The notes under the pieces are model-generated. The model was given only the letters and a program-made list of their open reading frames with translations. It was not told the DNA's origin and made no database searches. A DNA stretch of 5,674 bases from Prolixibacteraceae bacterium (lineage in GTDB: Bacteria; Bacteroidota; Bacteroidia; Bacteroidales; Prolixibacteraceae), in the NCBI GenBank assembly GCA_027858145.1, contig JAQIDF010000049.1:1-5674 (forward strand), in the 5' to 3' direction. Within the stretch, counting starts at the first letter, position 1, and every line of letters starts with the position of its first letter. The translations under genes and the position numbers were made by a program. Positions 1 to 5,674 of the stretch are shown piece after piece.

Positions 1-1829
1 ATAATCGAAAAAAAGCGGTCTTTTTCGGCATTGGTCTTTTTTAGTTTTTTGTTAGTCTGGCGGATTTCTTTTTCTCTCTTTATCTGTTCAGTAATGTCTT
101 CTTTTATACCCACAAAATGTGTGATTTTCCCTTTTTTGTTGGTAATGGATGATATGGATGTTTTTTCCCAATACAAGGTTTCGGTTTTCTTTTCATTTAA
201 AAGAATGCCACTCCATTCTTTACCTGAAAGAATGGTATCCCATAGTTCTTTATAGGTTTTTGATTCGGTTTTACCCGATTGCAATATTCGTGGATTTTGT
301 CCAATTAACTCCTCCTCAGTGTAACCCGTTGTTTCGCAAAGCCGGGGGTTTACGTATTCAATGATTCCGTTAAAATCAGTAATAACAATGGAAATTGAGC
401 TGTGTTTTACAGCTTGTTCCAGTTTGCGTTGTTGCTGCTCGGCATACCGACGTTTGGTAATGTCGTGGAAATTTATGAGAATGCCATTGATAACAGGGTT
501 TTTCATGTGGTTGGTGGCCGATATCTCTATATTGTGGTAGCTTCCATCGTGATGCAAAAAGCGCAGGTCGAGCAGTTTTGATGTTACTTCTCTGCGAAGC
601 ATTTTTGAAAAGTGATTTTTCAGCTCCATACGGTCGTCGGGATGAACAAAATCCATCACGAATTTATTCTTGATTTTATTAACAGGCCAGCCAAAATGAT
701 CGGTAATGTTTTGTGTTACATACGAACAAATTCCCCGGAGGCCAACAACTGCTATCACATCCCATATACCGGCGATCATTTGCTTGTGCTTATGTTCGCT
801 GAGGATGAGGTTTTCACCCGCTTGTTTTTTCTCAAGGTATAGTCCTGCCAGGTTGGCATATATCTCAGCAAGCTTTATGTTTGGTTTTATGTTTTTGGTG
901 TAGAGAAGGGTAAAGTGACCAATGGTCTTATTGTTTTTCTCTATTTTAACAATATATACACGGCCTAATTCAAATGTATCTTCTATTTGGCTAAGCGTTT
1001 CGTGTGGAAGCACATGGTCGGCTATTTCGTGAATTGATTCGAACCGGGTGCATATATTGTTTTTTGTTTTTTCTTCGCTGAAAGCATCACGTGCCCACAC
1101 TCTGTTTAAAATACTCTTTTGCATCGAATGTGCTAACTCAGGTGCTTTTTCAGGGGTTCTGACAGAAAGTGCCACCGTTTCAAATTCCCGGTTATATGGT
1201 TTAAATAAGTTAAATGAAGCTATTTCTGCATCAGAGATTTCACGCATGGTGTTGGTGATTTCATCGAAAGAAATATCGCCTTTTATCGACTGGATAAATC
1301 TTTCGGATGATTGAATGATTAGATCCATTTTTTGGCGTTTAAGTACTTCTTCGTTAACATCCTGAAAGGTGCCGGTGATTTTTATTGTATTTCCCTTATT
1401 GTCAGATATGGCTTTAGCACTAACGTTAATCCATTTGGGGGTGTTCTTGGCTGTTATAATCTGTAATTCAAGGTCGAAAGATTTTTGTTCCTGTATGCTC
1501 TTTTCTATGGCTTCAGCTAATATAGTTTTGTGTTCGGGAATGTAAAAAGTGAATGCTTTTTCTAGCGAAGGAACAAAATGCTCATCAGATTCAATGATGT
1601 TGTAAATTTCGTTAGTGTAAAAAAGTTTATTTGTGTTGAGGTTGAGTCCCCATCCACCTACACGTGCAATTTTATTGGTTTCGTTAAGCAATTCCTGACT
1701 TTGTGCAAACTCTTCAATTTGTTGCTCAGTAACAAAAAACCCATTGTCCAGTTTTTCTTTGAGTTGTTGGTTTTCGTTTTTAAGTTTCTCTATTTGCTTC
1801 TGCAGTTCTTCGATCTTATTTGTGCTCAT
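1..1829 (-). CDS. PAS-GAF-PAS-PAS sensor histidine kinase, 3' end outside window
   Basis: This is one uninterrupted minus-strand frame: 609 complete codons, no stop, running off the window's left edge. The ATG at 1829-1827 is the first start after an in-frame TGA (1838-1836). Domains seen: a Glu/Lys/Gln-rich coiled coil, about residues 3-50; a PAS domain at about 53-160 (starts KIARVGGWGLNL, ends near TFQDVNEE); a probable GAF domain at about 176-333 (SFNLF, then GRVYIVKIEKNNKTIGHFTL, then AEIYANLAGLYLEKK); a second PAS at about 348-458 (FVHPDDR, ends INFHDIT); and a third, classical PAS/PAC at about 470-581 (ISIVITDFNGIIEYVNPRL, GYTEEELIGQNPRIL, ends GIKEDIT). After a charged linker the frame ends in NAEKDRFFSI, the usual lead into the HisKA helix with its phosphorylated His. 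I therefore infer a histidine kinase; the His and the ATPase domain are not visible. There is no signal peptide or membrane segment, so it is probably cytosolic. The ligand is unknown, and a hybrid kinase with receiver domains is possible. Confidence 0.9.
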   Translation of the reverse strand, partial: MSTNKIEELQKQIEKLKNENQQLKEKLDNGFFVTEQQIEEFAQSQELLNETNKIARVGGWGLNLNTNKLFYTNEIYNIIESDEHFVPSLEKAFTFYIPEHKTILAEAIEKSIQEQKSFDLELQIITAKNTPKWINVSAKAISDNKGNTIKITGTFQDVNEEVLKRQKMDLIIQSSERFIQSIKGDISFDEITNTMREISDAEIASFNLFKPYNREFETVALSVRTPEKAPELAHSMQKSILNRVWARDAFSEEKTKNNICTRFESIHEIADHVLPHETLSQIEDTFELGRVYIVKIEKNNKTIGHFTLLYTKNIKPNIKLAEIYANLAGLYLEKKQAGENLILSEHKHKQMIAGIWDVIAVVGLRGICSYVTQNITDHFGWPVNKIKNKFVMDFVHPDDRMELKNHFSKMLRREVTSKLLDLRFLHHDGSYHNIEISATNHMKNPVINGILINFHDITKRRYAEQQQRKLEQAVKHSSISIVITDFNGIIEYVNPRLCETTGYTEEELIGQNPRILQSGKTESKTYKELWDTILSGKEWSGILLNEKKTETLYWEKTSISSITNKKGKITHFVGIKEDITEQIKREKEIRQTNKKLKKTNAEKDRFFSI

Positions 1830-1934
1830 CTCTTGTCAATACTTATTTTGACTCGTAATTTACGTAATCTTTTAGTGTTAATTGCAAGAAGGAGTGTGTT
1901 ATTTTAATTCAGCTTTTAGTTTCCTAATTTTAGC

Positions 1935-1963
1935 TGTATAAACTAATATGTTGAATGTGTCAA
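1935..1963 (-). promoter_or_regulatory. Candidate sigma70-like promoter for the sensor kinase
   Basis: Read on the minus strand, TTGACA (1963-1958) and TATACA (1940-1935) are separated by exactly 17 bases. That is a perfect classical -35 box, ideal spacing and a 4-of-6 -10 box. Transcription would start near 1928, leaving a leader of about 100 bases before the kinase ATG. The -35 TTG also suits the Bacteroidota -33 element, but no TAnnTTTG element sits at the matching -7 position. In a Bacteroidota host this may be a weak or fortuitous match. Confidence 0.35.
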
Positions 1964-1988
1964 CGTGAGGTTCTTGTGTTTTCAAGTA

Positions 1989-2007
1989 TTTTTTTAGCTT
2001 TTTTTAG
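1989..2007. repeat. Two tandem TTTTTTTAG units, phased T-tracts
   Basis: The 9-base unit TTTTTTTAG occurs at 1989-1997 and again at 1999-2007, giving two 7-base T-tracts with a 10-base period. Tracts in phase with the helical repeat are known to bend DNA. On the minus strand they are A-tracts about 26-42 bases upstream of the candidate -35 box, where an UP-like or protein-bound bent element could act. The repeat is directly visible; the role is inference. Confidence 0.45.
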
Positions 2008-2133
2008 GAAATATATCTGTAACTTTTCAATTCATTGCTCGTCTTATGTGATAATAGATAATGCGAATAATATGTTTACACATAACTTAGTTACAAAAAC
2101 CGACAGTTACCGATAAAAATCATCTGTTCGTCT

Positions 2134-2144
2134 ATTGATTCAAT
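2134..2144. repeat. 11-bp perfect palindrome ATTGATTCAAT
   Basis: The arms ATTGA and TCAAT flank a single central T. The site lies 94 bases upstream of the ABC ATPase start, in the divergent spacer, where an operator for a dimeric regulator could sit. Palindromes this short arise readily by chance in AT-rich DNA and no regulator gene is visible, so binding is speculative. Confidence 0.2.
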
Positions 2145-2238
2145 GAAATATTTGCACAATTGCGGACTTTTGAACTGTATTTCAAAATAAACGATTCATT
2201 AAATATTGCTGCAACTGAAAAATACTTAACAAATAGCC

Positions 2239-2964
2239 ATGATAACACTTAAAAACATTCACAAATCGTATTTCACAGGTTCAAACAGCCTTCATGTTTT
2301 AAAGGGAATAGACCTGGAAATAAACCAGGGAGAATTTGTTTCGATTATGGGGTCATCGGGCTCAGGAAAATCAACTTTGTTGAATCTTCTGGGTATTCTC
2401 GACAATTACGACAAAGGGGAGTACCATCTCGACGGAAAACTCATTCGTAACATGAGTGAACGAAACGCGGCAAAATACCGCAACGAAACGCTGGGGTTTA
2501 TTTTCCAGTCGTTCAACCTCATTTCCTTTAAAAATGCCATGGAAAATGTGGCCCTTCCGCTATATTATCAAGGGGTTCGACGGAAAAAACGTAATGCAAT
2601 GGCTCTTGATTATCTCGATAAGTTGGGTTTAAAACCCTGGGCAGAACATATGCCAAATGAGCTTTCGGGAGGACAAAAACAACGGGTGGCCATTGCGCGT
2701 GCTTTAATATCGCAACCCAAAGTTATTTTGGCGGATGAACCAACCGGAGCTCTCGATACACAAACTTCGTATGAGGTAATGGATATTCTTAAAGGTATAC
2801 ACAAAGAAGGTATAACCATAATTATTGTAACCCACGAACACGATATTGCGGCGATGACCGACAAAATTATCAAACTTAAGGACGGAAATATCGGTGACCT
2901 GATTATCAATGGTGACCTTGCTTCGTTTAAGAAAAACTACGCTAAAGAACTTCAAACCTTATAG
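2239..2964 (+). CDS. MacB/LolD-type ABC transporter ATP-binding protein
   Basis: This is the cytoplasmic ATPase subunit that powers the permeases encoded directly downstream. All nucleotide-binding motifs are intact in the 241 residues: Walker A GSSGSGKST (38-46), Q-loop Gln90 in FIFQSFNL, signature LSGGQ (142-146), Walker B VILADE (162-167) with catalytic Glu167, D-loop ALD (171-173) and switch His199 in VTHEHD. The wording around them (ADEPTGALD, QRVAIARAL) is typical of the MacB/LolD/FtsE group. Length is usual for a free-standing member, with a tail of roughly 25 residues after the last strands. The ATG is the first start after an in-frame TAA at 2227-2229; no Shine-Dalgarno is seen, and AGCC sits immediately before the ATG. 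Only 2 bases separate its stop from the next ATG, so coupled translation is likely. Unlike E. coli MacB, the ATPase is not fused to its permease. Substrate unknown. Confidence 0.95.
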   Translation: MITLKNIHKSYFTGSNSLHVLKGIDLEINQGEFVSIMGSSGSGKSTLLNLLGILDNYDKGEYHLDGKLIRNMSERNAAKYRNETLGFIFQSFNLISFKNAMENVALPLYYQGVRRKKRNAMALDYLDKLGLKPWAEHMPNELSGGQKQRVAIARALISQPKVILADEPTGALDTQTSYEVMDILKGIHKEGITIIIVTHEHDIAAMTDKIIKLKDGNIGDLIINGDLASFKKNYAKELQTL

Positions 2965-2977
2965 CTATGTTCGATAT
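2961..2977 (+). repeat. Start-site repeat ATAGCTATGTTYGATAT, copy 1
   Basis: This 17-base segment matches 4241-4257 with one difference (C here, T there). It includes the ATPase stop codon (TAG at 2962-2964) and the start of permease 1, and contains the 8-bp palindrome ATAGCTAT. It may be a relic of permease gene duplication, but the AGCY-ATG part is shared by every gene of the operon, so only part of the match needs that explanation. Confidence 0.5.
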
Positions 2978-4235
2978 CGATAAATGGCAAGAGATACTTA
3001 GTACGATTAAGAAAAATAAACTTCGTACTTTTTTAACCGGCTTTGCAGTAGCATGGGGCATTTTTATGCTTATGGTGTTGCTGGGTGCCGGTAACGGACT
3101 AAGCAACGGCGTTAGCTCAAACTTTCAGGGCAATGCAATTAATGCGATGTGGATTTGGAGCCGCGAAACCAGTATGCCTTACGCCGGATTTCAATCGGGA
3201 CGTAGTATTCAGCTTGAAATGAGTGACTACGAGGCCATCGGTGAAATGGAAAATGTTGATAAAATTTCAGCCCGTTTCTGGATTGGCGACCGCACCTATG
3301 CTTTTCAAAGTGAATATGGCACTTATAATACACAGGCATGTCATCCCGATTATAAAATAATTGAAAACTTTCAGATTAAGACGGGGCGTTTTATTAATAA
3401 TATCGATATGCAATATGGTCGTAAAGTGATGGTTATTGGAGCTGATATCCAGGATGCATTGTTTAAAAACATCGACCCGATAGGACAAATTCTGAGGGTT
3501 GGCAATGTGCCTTTCAAGATAATTGGTGTTTATAATGAAATTGATCCAAGAGAAGGTACCCGGCAGGGGCTTATACCTTTAACAACAGCACAAAAGCTTT
3601 TTAATGCCGGTGATCGCATTCACAATCTGGCTTTAACTACACACGACATTACCAAGCAGGAAAGCGAGCAGGTCGAAGAAGATATCCGCAATTTGTTGGC
3701 GAAGAACCATAAATTTAATCCCGATGATGAACGCGCTATCGGAATCTACAATTCGTTAGAGAATTATGTAGAAACGATGAATATTTTCCGGACGATAAAA
3801 TTATTTGTATGGCTAATTGGAATTGGAACGCTCATAGCAGGTATTGTAGGGGTAAGTAACATTATGCTGATTGTAGTTAAAGAACGTACCAAGGAAATAG
3901 GTATACGAAAGGCTTTAGGTGCAACACCGGGTTCAATTATTGGGTTGGTGTTACTTGAGTCGATACTGATTACAGCTTTAGCCGGTTATGTTGGCATGTT
4001 TCTGGGTATAAGCCTGATGGAAGGTGTTAATTTTATGATGGAACAGCAGGCACAAGCCCAGGTCGGAGCAGGAGGAGACCGGGGCGAATTCCGAATGTTT
4101 ATGAATCCTACTGTTGATTTACGAATTGCTGTAAGTGCAATGATGTTGCTTGTTACAGCCGGAGCCCTGGCCGGGTATTTTCCTGCCAGAAAAGCATCAT
4201 CTGTTAAACCTATTGAAGCATTACACGACGAATAA
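2967..4235 (+). CDS. MacB/FtsX-family ABC permease 1
   Basis: This is an inner-membrane subunit of the exporter, 422 residues, with the MacB layout. A short cytoplasmic helix with basic KKNKLR (15-20) is followed by membrane segment 1 (about 21-43), a large periplasmic domain (about 44-277), segment 2 (about 278-303), the conserved cytoplasmic stretch ERTKEIGIRKALGATP (306-321), segment 3 (about 324-352), a 30-residue loop, segment 4 (about 385-405), and the usual end PARKAS...KPIEALHDE. The FtsX signature GVSNIML (295-301) is present. The periplasmic domain corresponds to the MacB_PCD type that couples ATP hydrolysis to substrate movement. The start lies 2 bases after the ATPase stop. The loop before segment 4 carries an unusual Gln/Ala/Gly-rich insert (QQAQAQVGAGGDRG, 360-373) absent from permease 2. 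It is a clear paralogue of the next gene, so the two probably form a heterodimer, though separate homodimers cannot be excluded. Confidence 0.93.
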   Translation: MFDIDKWQEILSTIKKNKLRTFLTGFAVAWGIFMLMVLLGAGNGLSNGVSSNFQGNAINAMWIWSRETSMPYAGFQSGRSIQLEMSDYEAIGEMENVDKISARFWIGDRTYAFQSEYGTYNTQACHPDYKIIENFQIKTGRFINNIDMQYGRKVMVIGADIQDALFKNIDPIGQILRVGNVPFKIIGVYNEIDPREGTRQGLIPLTTAQKLFNAGDRIHNLALTTHDITKQESEQVEEDIRNLLAKNHKFNPDDERAIGIYNSLENYVETMNIFRTIKLFVWLIGIGTLIAGIVGVSNIMLIVVKERTKEIGIRKALGATPGSIIGLVLLESILITALAGYVGMFLGISLMEGVNFMMEQQAQAQVGAGGDRGEFRMFMNPTVDLRIAVSAMMLLVTAGALAGYFPARKASSVKPIEALHDE

Positions 4236-4240
4236 ATAAG

Positions 4241-4257
4241 ATAGCTATGTTTGATAT
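4241..4257 (+). repeat. Start-site repeat ATAGCTATGTTYGATAT, copy 2
   Basis: This is the second copy of the motif at 2961-2977, differing at one base. Here it lies wholly downstream of the preceding stop codon (TAA, 4233-4235), so its TAG has no coding role, unlike in copy 1. That asymmetry fits copying of a permease gene together with its short leader, but the direction cannot be decided from the window. Confidence 0.5.
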
Positions 4258-5515
4258 AGACCGTTGGAAAGAAATTATTAGTGCCCTGAAGAAAAATCGT
4301 CTGAGGAGTTTTCTTACCGCCTTTGGTGTGTTTTGGGGGATTTTCATGCTCATTATAATGGCCGGTGCCGGACGCGGGTTCGAAAACGGAATGTTTGAAG
4401 GTATAGGCCAGGTTGCCCAGAATTCATTCTTCATGTGGACAAACCCTACCAGTGAGCCGTATAAAGGTTTAAGGCGCGGACGAAGATGGAGTTTCGATAA
4501 TGAGGATGTGGCTTTTATAAAGAATCATATTCCTGAAGCCGATATCGTGTCTCCCCGGATTTTTGCCGGTGGCGGAGGTGGTAATAATACCATTCGCGAC
4601 GATCGTGCTGCATCGTTTTACATTAAAGGAGATTATCCCGAGTGGAACGATATTGACCCGGCAGAAGTGCTGATGGGACGTTGGCTGAATGAAGTTGATA
4701 TTATGCAGCGCCGGAAAGTTTGTGTGGTTGGCGATCAGGTAATCAACGAATTATTCGACCCCGAGGAAGACCCGATTGGAGAGTACCTTAAAGTAAATGG
4801 TGTTTATTACCAGGTAGTTGGGGTTGTCGATCCGATTTCTAATATTAATATGAACGGACGCTCTGAGGAGAGTATTTTTATACCCTTTTCAACCATGCAG
4901 GTTGCTTATAACTACGGAAACGACGTACACGTACTGGGCGTAACAGCTAAGCCCGGATACAGTGCCGCAATGGTTGAGGAAAAAGTGATTGCCGCCTTAA
5001 AGCAACGGCATAAAATTGCCCCAACCGATGTGCAGGCTGTTGCGCATATCAATCTCGAAAAACAGTTTAAACAGTTCAGTGCTTTATTCGATGGTATTAG
5101 GATTCTTACCTGGATTGTAGGCCTGGGTACATTGCTGGCCGGTGTGATTGGTGTTAGTAACATTATGCTGGTAATTGTGCGCGAACGCACCCAGGAAATT
5201 GGTGTTATGCGTGCCATTGGGGCAACTCCCCGCAAGGTTATCGGGCAAATTATGCTCGAAAGTGTTTTCTTAACAGCTGTAGCAGGTTATATCGGCCTTG
5301 TGCTGGGAATTCTCATTCTCGAAGGGTTAAATTATGTGCTTGAAATGGCAAAGGCAAATGGGAGCACAGAAATTTTTATCAGCAACCCCTCTATTGATCT
5401 TACCGTTGCCATTGCATGTCTGGCCGTTCTGGTTGTATCAGGAGCAATTGCAGGATATATCCCGGCCAAACGGGCTGTACGTATTAAACCAATTGATGCC
5501 CTAAGGGCAGAATAG
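4247..5515 (+). CDS. MacB/FtsX-family ABC permease 2
   Basis: This is the second inner-membrane permease, also 422 residues, with the same topology. It has a basic KKNRLR (15-20), segment 1 (about 21-43), a periplasmic domain (about 44-284), segment 2 (about 285-310), ERTQEIGVMRAIGATP (313-328), segment 3 (about 331-359), segment 4 (about 385-405) and the end PAKRAV...KPIDALRAE. GVSNIML is at 302-308, 7 residues later than in permease 1. The periplasmic domain is therefore longer, while the loop before segment 4 is 7 residues shorter, and the equal total length is a coincidence of compensating indels. The periplasmic domain has a glycine run, AGGGGGNN (107-114). Its ATG follows the permease 1 stop by 11 bases, in the same transcription unit. 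Divergence from permease 1 is greatest in the periplasmic part, as expected if each copy contacts a different face of substrate or adaptor. Partner and substrate are inferred only. Confidence 0.93.
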   Translation: MFDIDRWKEIISALKKNRLRSFLTAFGVFWGIFMLIIMAGAGRGFENGMFEGIGQVAQNSFFMWTNPTSEPYKGLRRGRRWSFDNEDVAFIKNHIPEADIVSPRIFAGGGGGNNTIRDDRAASFYIKGDYPEWNDIDPAEVLMGRWLNEVDIMQRRKVCVVGDQVINELFDPEEDPIGEYLKVNGVYYQVVGVVDPISNINMNGRSEESIFIPFSTMQVAYNYGNDVHVLGVTAKPGYSAAMVEEKVIAALKQRHKIAPTDVQAVAHINLEKQFKQFSALFDGIRILTWIVGLGTLLAGVIGVSNIMLVIVRERTQEIGVMRAIGATPRKVIGQIMLESVFLTAVAGYIGLVLGILILEGLNYVLEMAKANGSTEIFISNPSIDLTVAIACLAVLVVSGAIAGYIPAKRAVRIKPIDALRAE

Positions 5516-5555
5516 ATATTAAAAAAATAAATCAACAGAATAAATTAATTAAGCC

Positions 5556-5674
5556 ATGAGACGAATATTTAAAATTTTAGGAATTGTTCTTTTAGTAGGA
5601 ATCTTCCTCGGTACATTTTACTTTTTGTACACAAAATCGAAAAAAGATCCGGTAGTATATAACACCCAAAAGCC
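5556..5674 (+). CDS. Periplasmic adaptor (MacA/HlyD/RND type), N-terminal fragment
   Basis: Only the first 39 complete codons are inside the window, plus two bases (CC) of a codon that must encode Pro. The ATG is the first start after an in-frame TAA at 5550-5552, with AGCC directly before it. The protein begins with basic residues (MRRIFK), then one hydrophobic segment at about 7-25, then a Lys-rich stretch (KSKK, 27-30) and DPVVYNTQKP. This matches an inner-membrane signal anchor leading into the first strand of membrane-fusion proteins, and strongly resembles the start of Bacteroidota efflux adaptors as I know them. In such systems the adaptor bridges the permeases and a TolC-like outer-membrane channel. 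It follows permease 2 by 40 AT-rich bases with no terminator, so it is probably in the same operon. The barrel-sandwich and hairpin domains that would prove the call lie beyond the edge. Confidence 0.75.
   Translation, partial: MRRIFKILGIVLLVGIFLGTFYFLYTKSKKDPVVYNTQK

Larger units (their letters stand above)
1830..2238. other. Divergent intergenic region between kinase and ABC operon
   Basis: This 409-base AT-rich spacer separates the starts of two divergent genes and has no convincing coding frame. It holds the kinase promoter candidate (1935-1963), two phased T-tracts (1989-2005) and an 11-bp palindrome (2134-2144), each listed separately. For the operon direction I looked for the Bacteroidota -7 element TAnnTTTG. 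The best partial matches are TATGTTTA (2071-2078), AATATTTG (2147-2154) and GACTTTTG (2165-2172), each 5 of 6 fixed bases, but none has a TTTG/TTG element at a good distance upstream. The operon promoter therefore remains unassigned. No tRNA-like or riboswitch-like fold was recognised by eye. Confidence 0.8.

Noticed and set aside
31..1907. Several plus-strand open frames of 65-109 codons
   Set aside because: They lie opposite the sensor kinase frame, which is open throughout and encodes recognisable PAS domains. Their translations are rich in Phe/Leu/Ser without any motif, as expected for antisense shadows.
1973..1995. Hairpin CTTG/CAAG followed by seven Ts, read as a plus-strand terminator
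   Set aside because: The stem is only 4 bp with a mismatch next to it and a 6-base loop, and no plus-strand gene lies upstream to be terminated. The T-run is better explained as part of the phased tracts.
2147..2172. AATATTTG and GACTTTTG as Bacteroidota -7 elements for the operon
   Set aside because: Each misses one fixed base and neither has a TTTG/TTG element at the expected distance upstream, so I did not list a promoter.
2610..2955. Two overlapping minus-strand frames inside the ATPase gene
   Set aside because: They are antisense to the conserved signature, Walker B and H-loop region of the ATPase and have no recognisable content.
2239..5515. Assignment as the lipoprotein exporter LolCDE
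   Set aside because: One ATPase with two related permeases fits LolCDE in outline, but the following gene starts like a periplasmic efflux adaptor, which Lol systems lack. MacAB-type is the better reading.
2967..5515. Equal length of the two permeases as evidence of a recent exact duplication
   Set aside because: Motif positions differ by 7 residues in the middle and the protein sequences have diverged widely, so the equal length comes from compensating indels.
4912..5535. Minus-strand frames across permease 2
   Set aside because: They are shadows of a well-conserved permease, and their starts and lengths show no link to any operon.

Overview
The window looks like a Bacteroidota chromosome segment. 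The reasons are AT-rich spacers, no Shine-Dalgarno motifs ahead of the genes, a free-standing MacB-type ATPase followed by two separate permeases and an adaptor, and the sequence style of the PAS/GAF kinase. An order such as Marinilabiliales/Bacteroidales is plausible, but this is inference and no marker gene is present to settle it.

Layout. Positions 1-1829 (minus strand) hold most of a large soluble sensor kinase. It reads PAS-GAF-PAS-PAS and is cut by the window edge exactly where the dimerisation/phosphoacceptor helix begins. Positions 1830-2238 are a 409-base AT-rich spacer between divergent transcription units. It carries a sigma70-like promoter candidate for the kinase, two 10-bp-phased T-tracts upstream of it, and a small perfect palindrome. 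From 2239 to the right edge runs a plus-strand operon: an ABC ATPase (241 aa), two paralogous MacB/FtsX-type permeases (422 aa each), and the first 39 complete codons of a membrane-anchored periplasmic adaptor of the MacA/HlyD/RND type.

How the genes work together. The operon is read as a MacAB-type tripartite export system. The ATPase dimer would drive the permease pair through mechanical coupling across the inner membrane, and the adaptor would join the pair to an outer-membrane TolC-like channel that probably lies beyond the window. Two different permeases suggest a heterodimer, as in LolC/LolE, instead of the MacB homodimer. The substrate cannot be read from the sequence. The kinase has no membrane segment in the visible part, so it would sense a cytoplasmic signal. 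Control of the pump by this kinase is only a neighbourhood hypothesis.

I see no tRNA, rRNA, CRISPR, insertion sequence or convincing terminator. Nothing here is clearly a new system. The points most worth a second look are the shared AGCY-ATG start context of all four operon genes, the diverged tandem permeases with compensating indels, and the bent-DNA/promoter arrangement ahead of the kinase.
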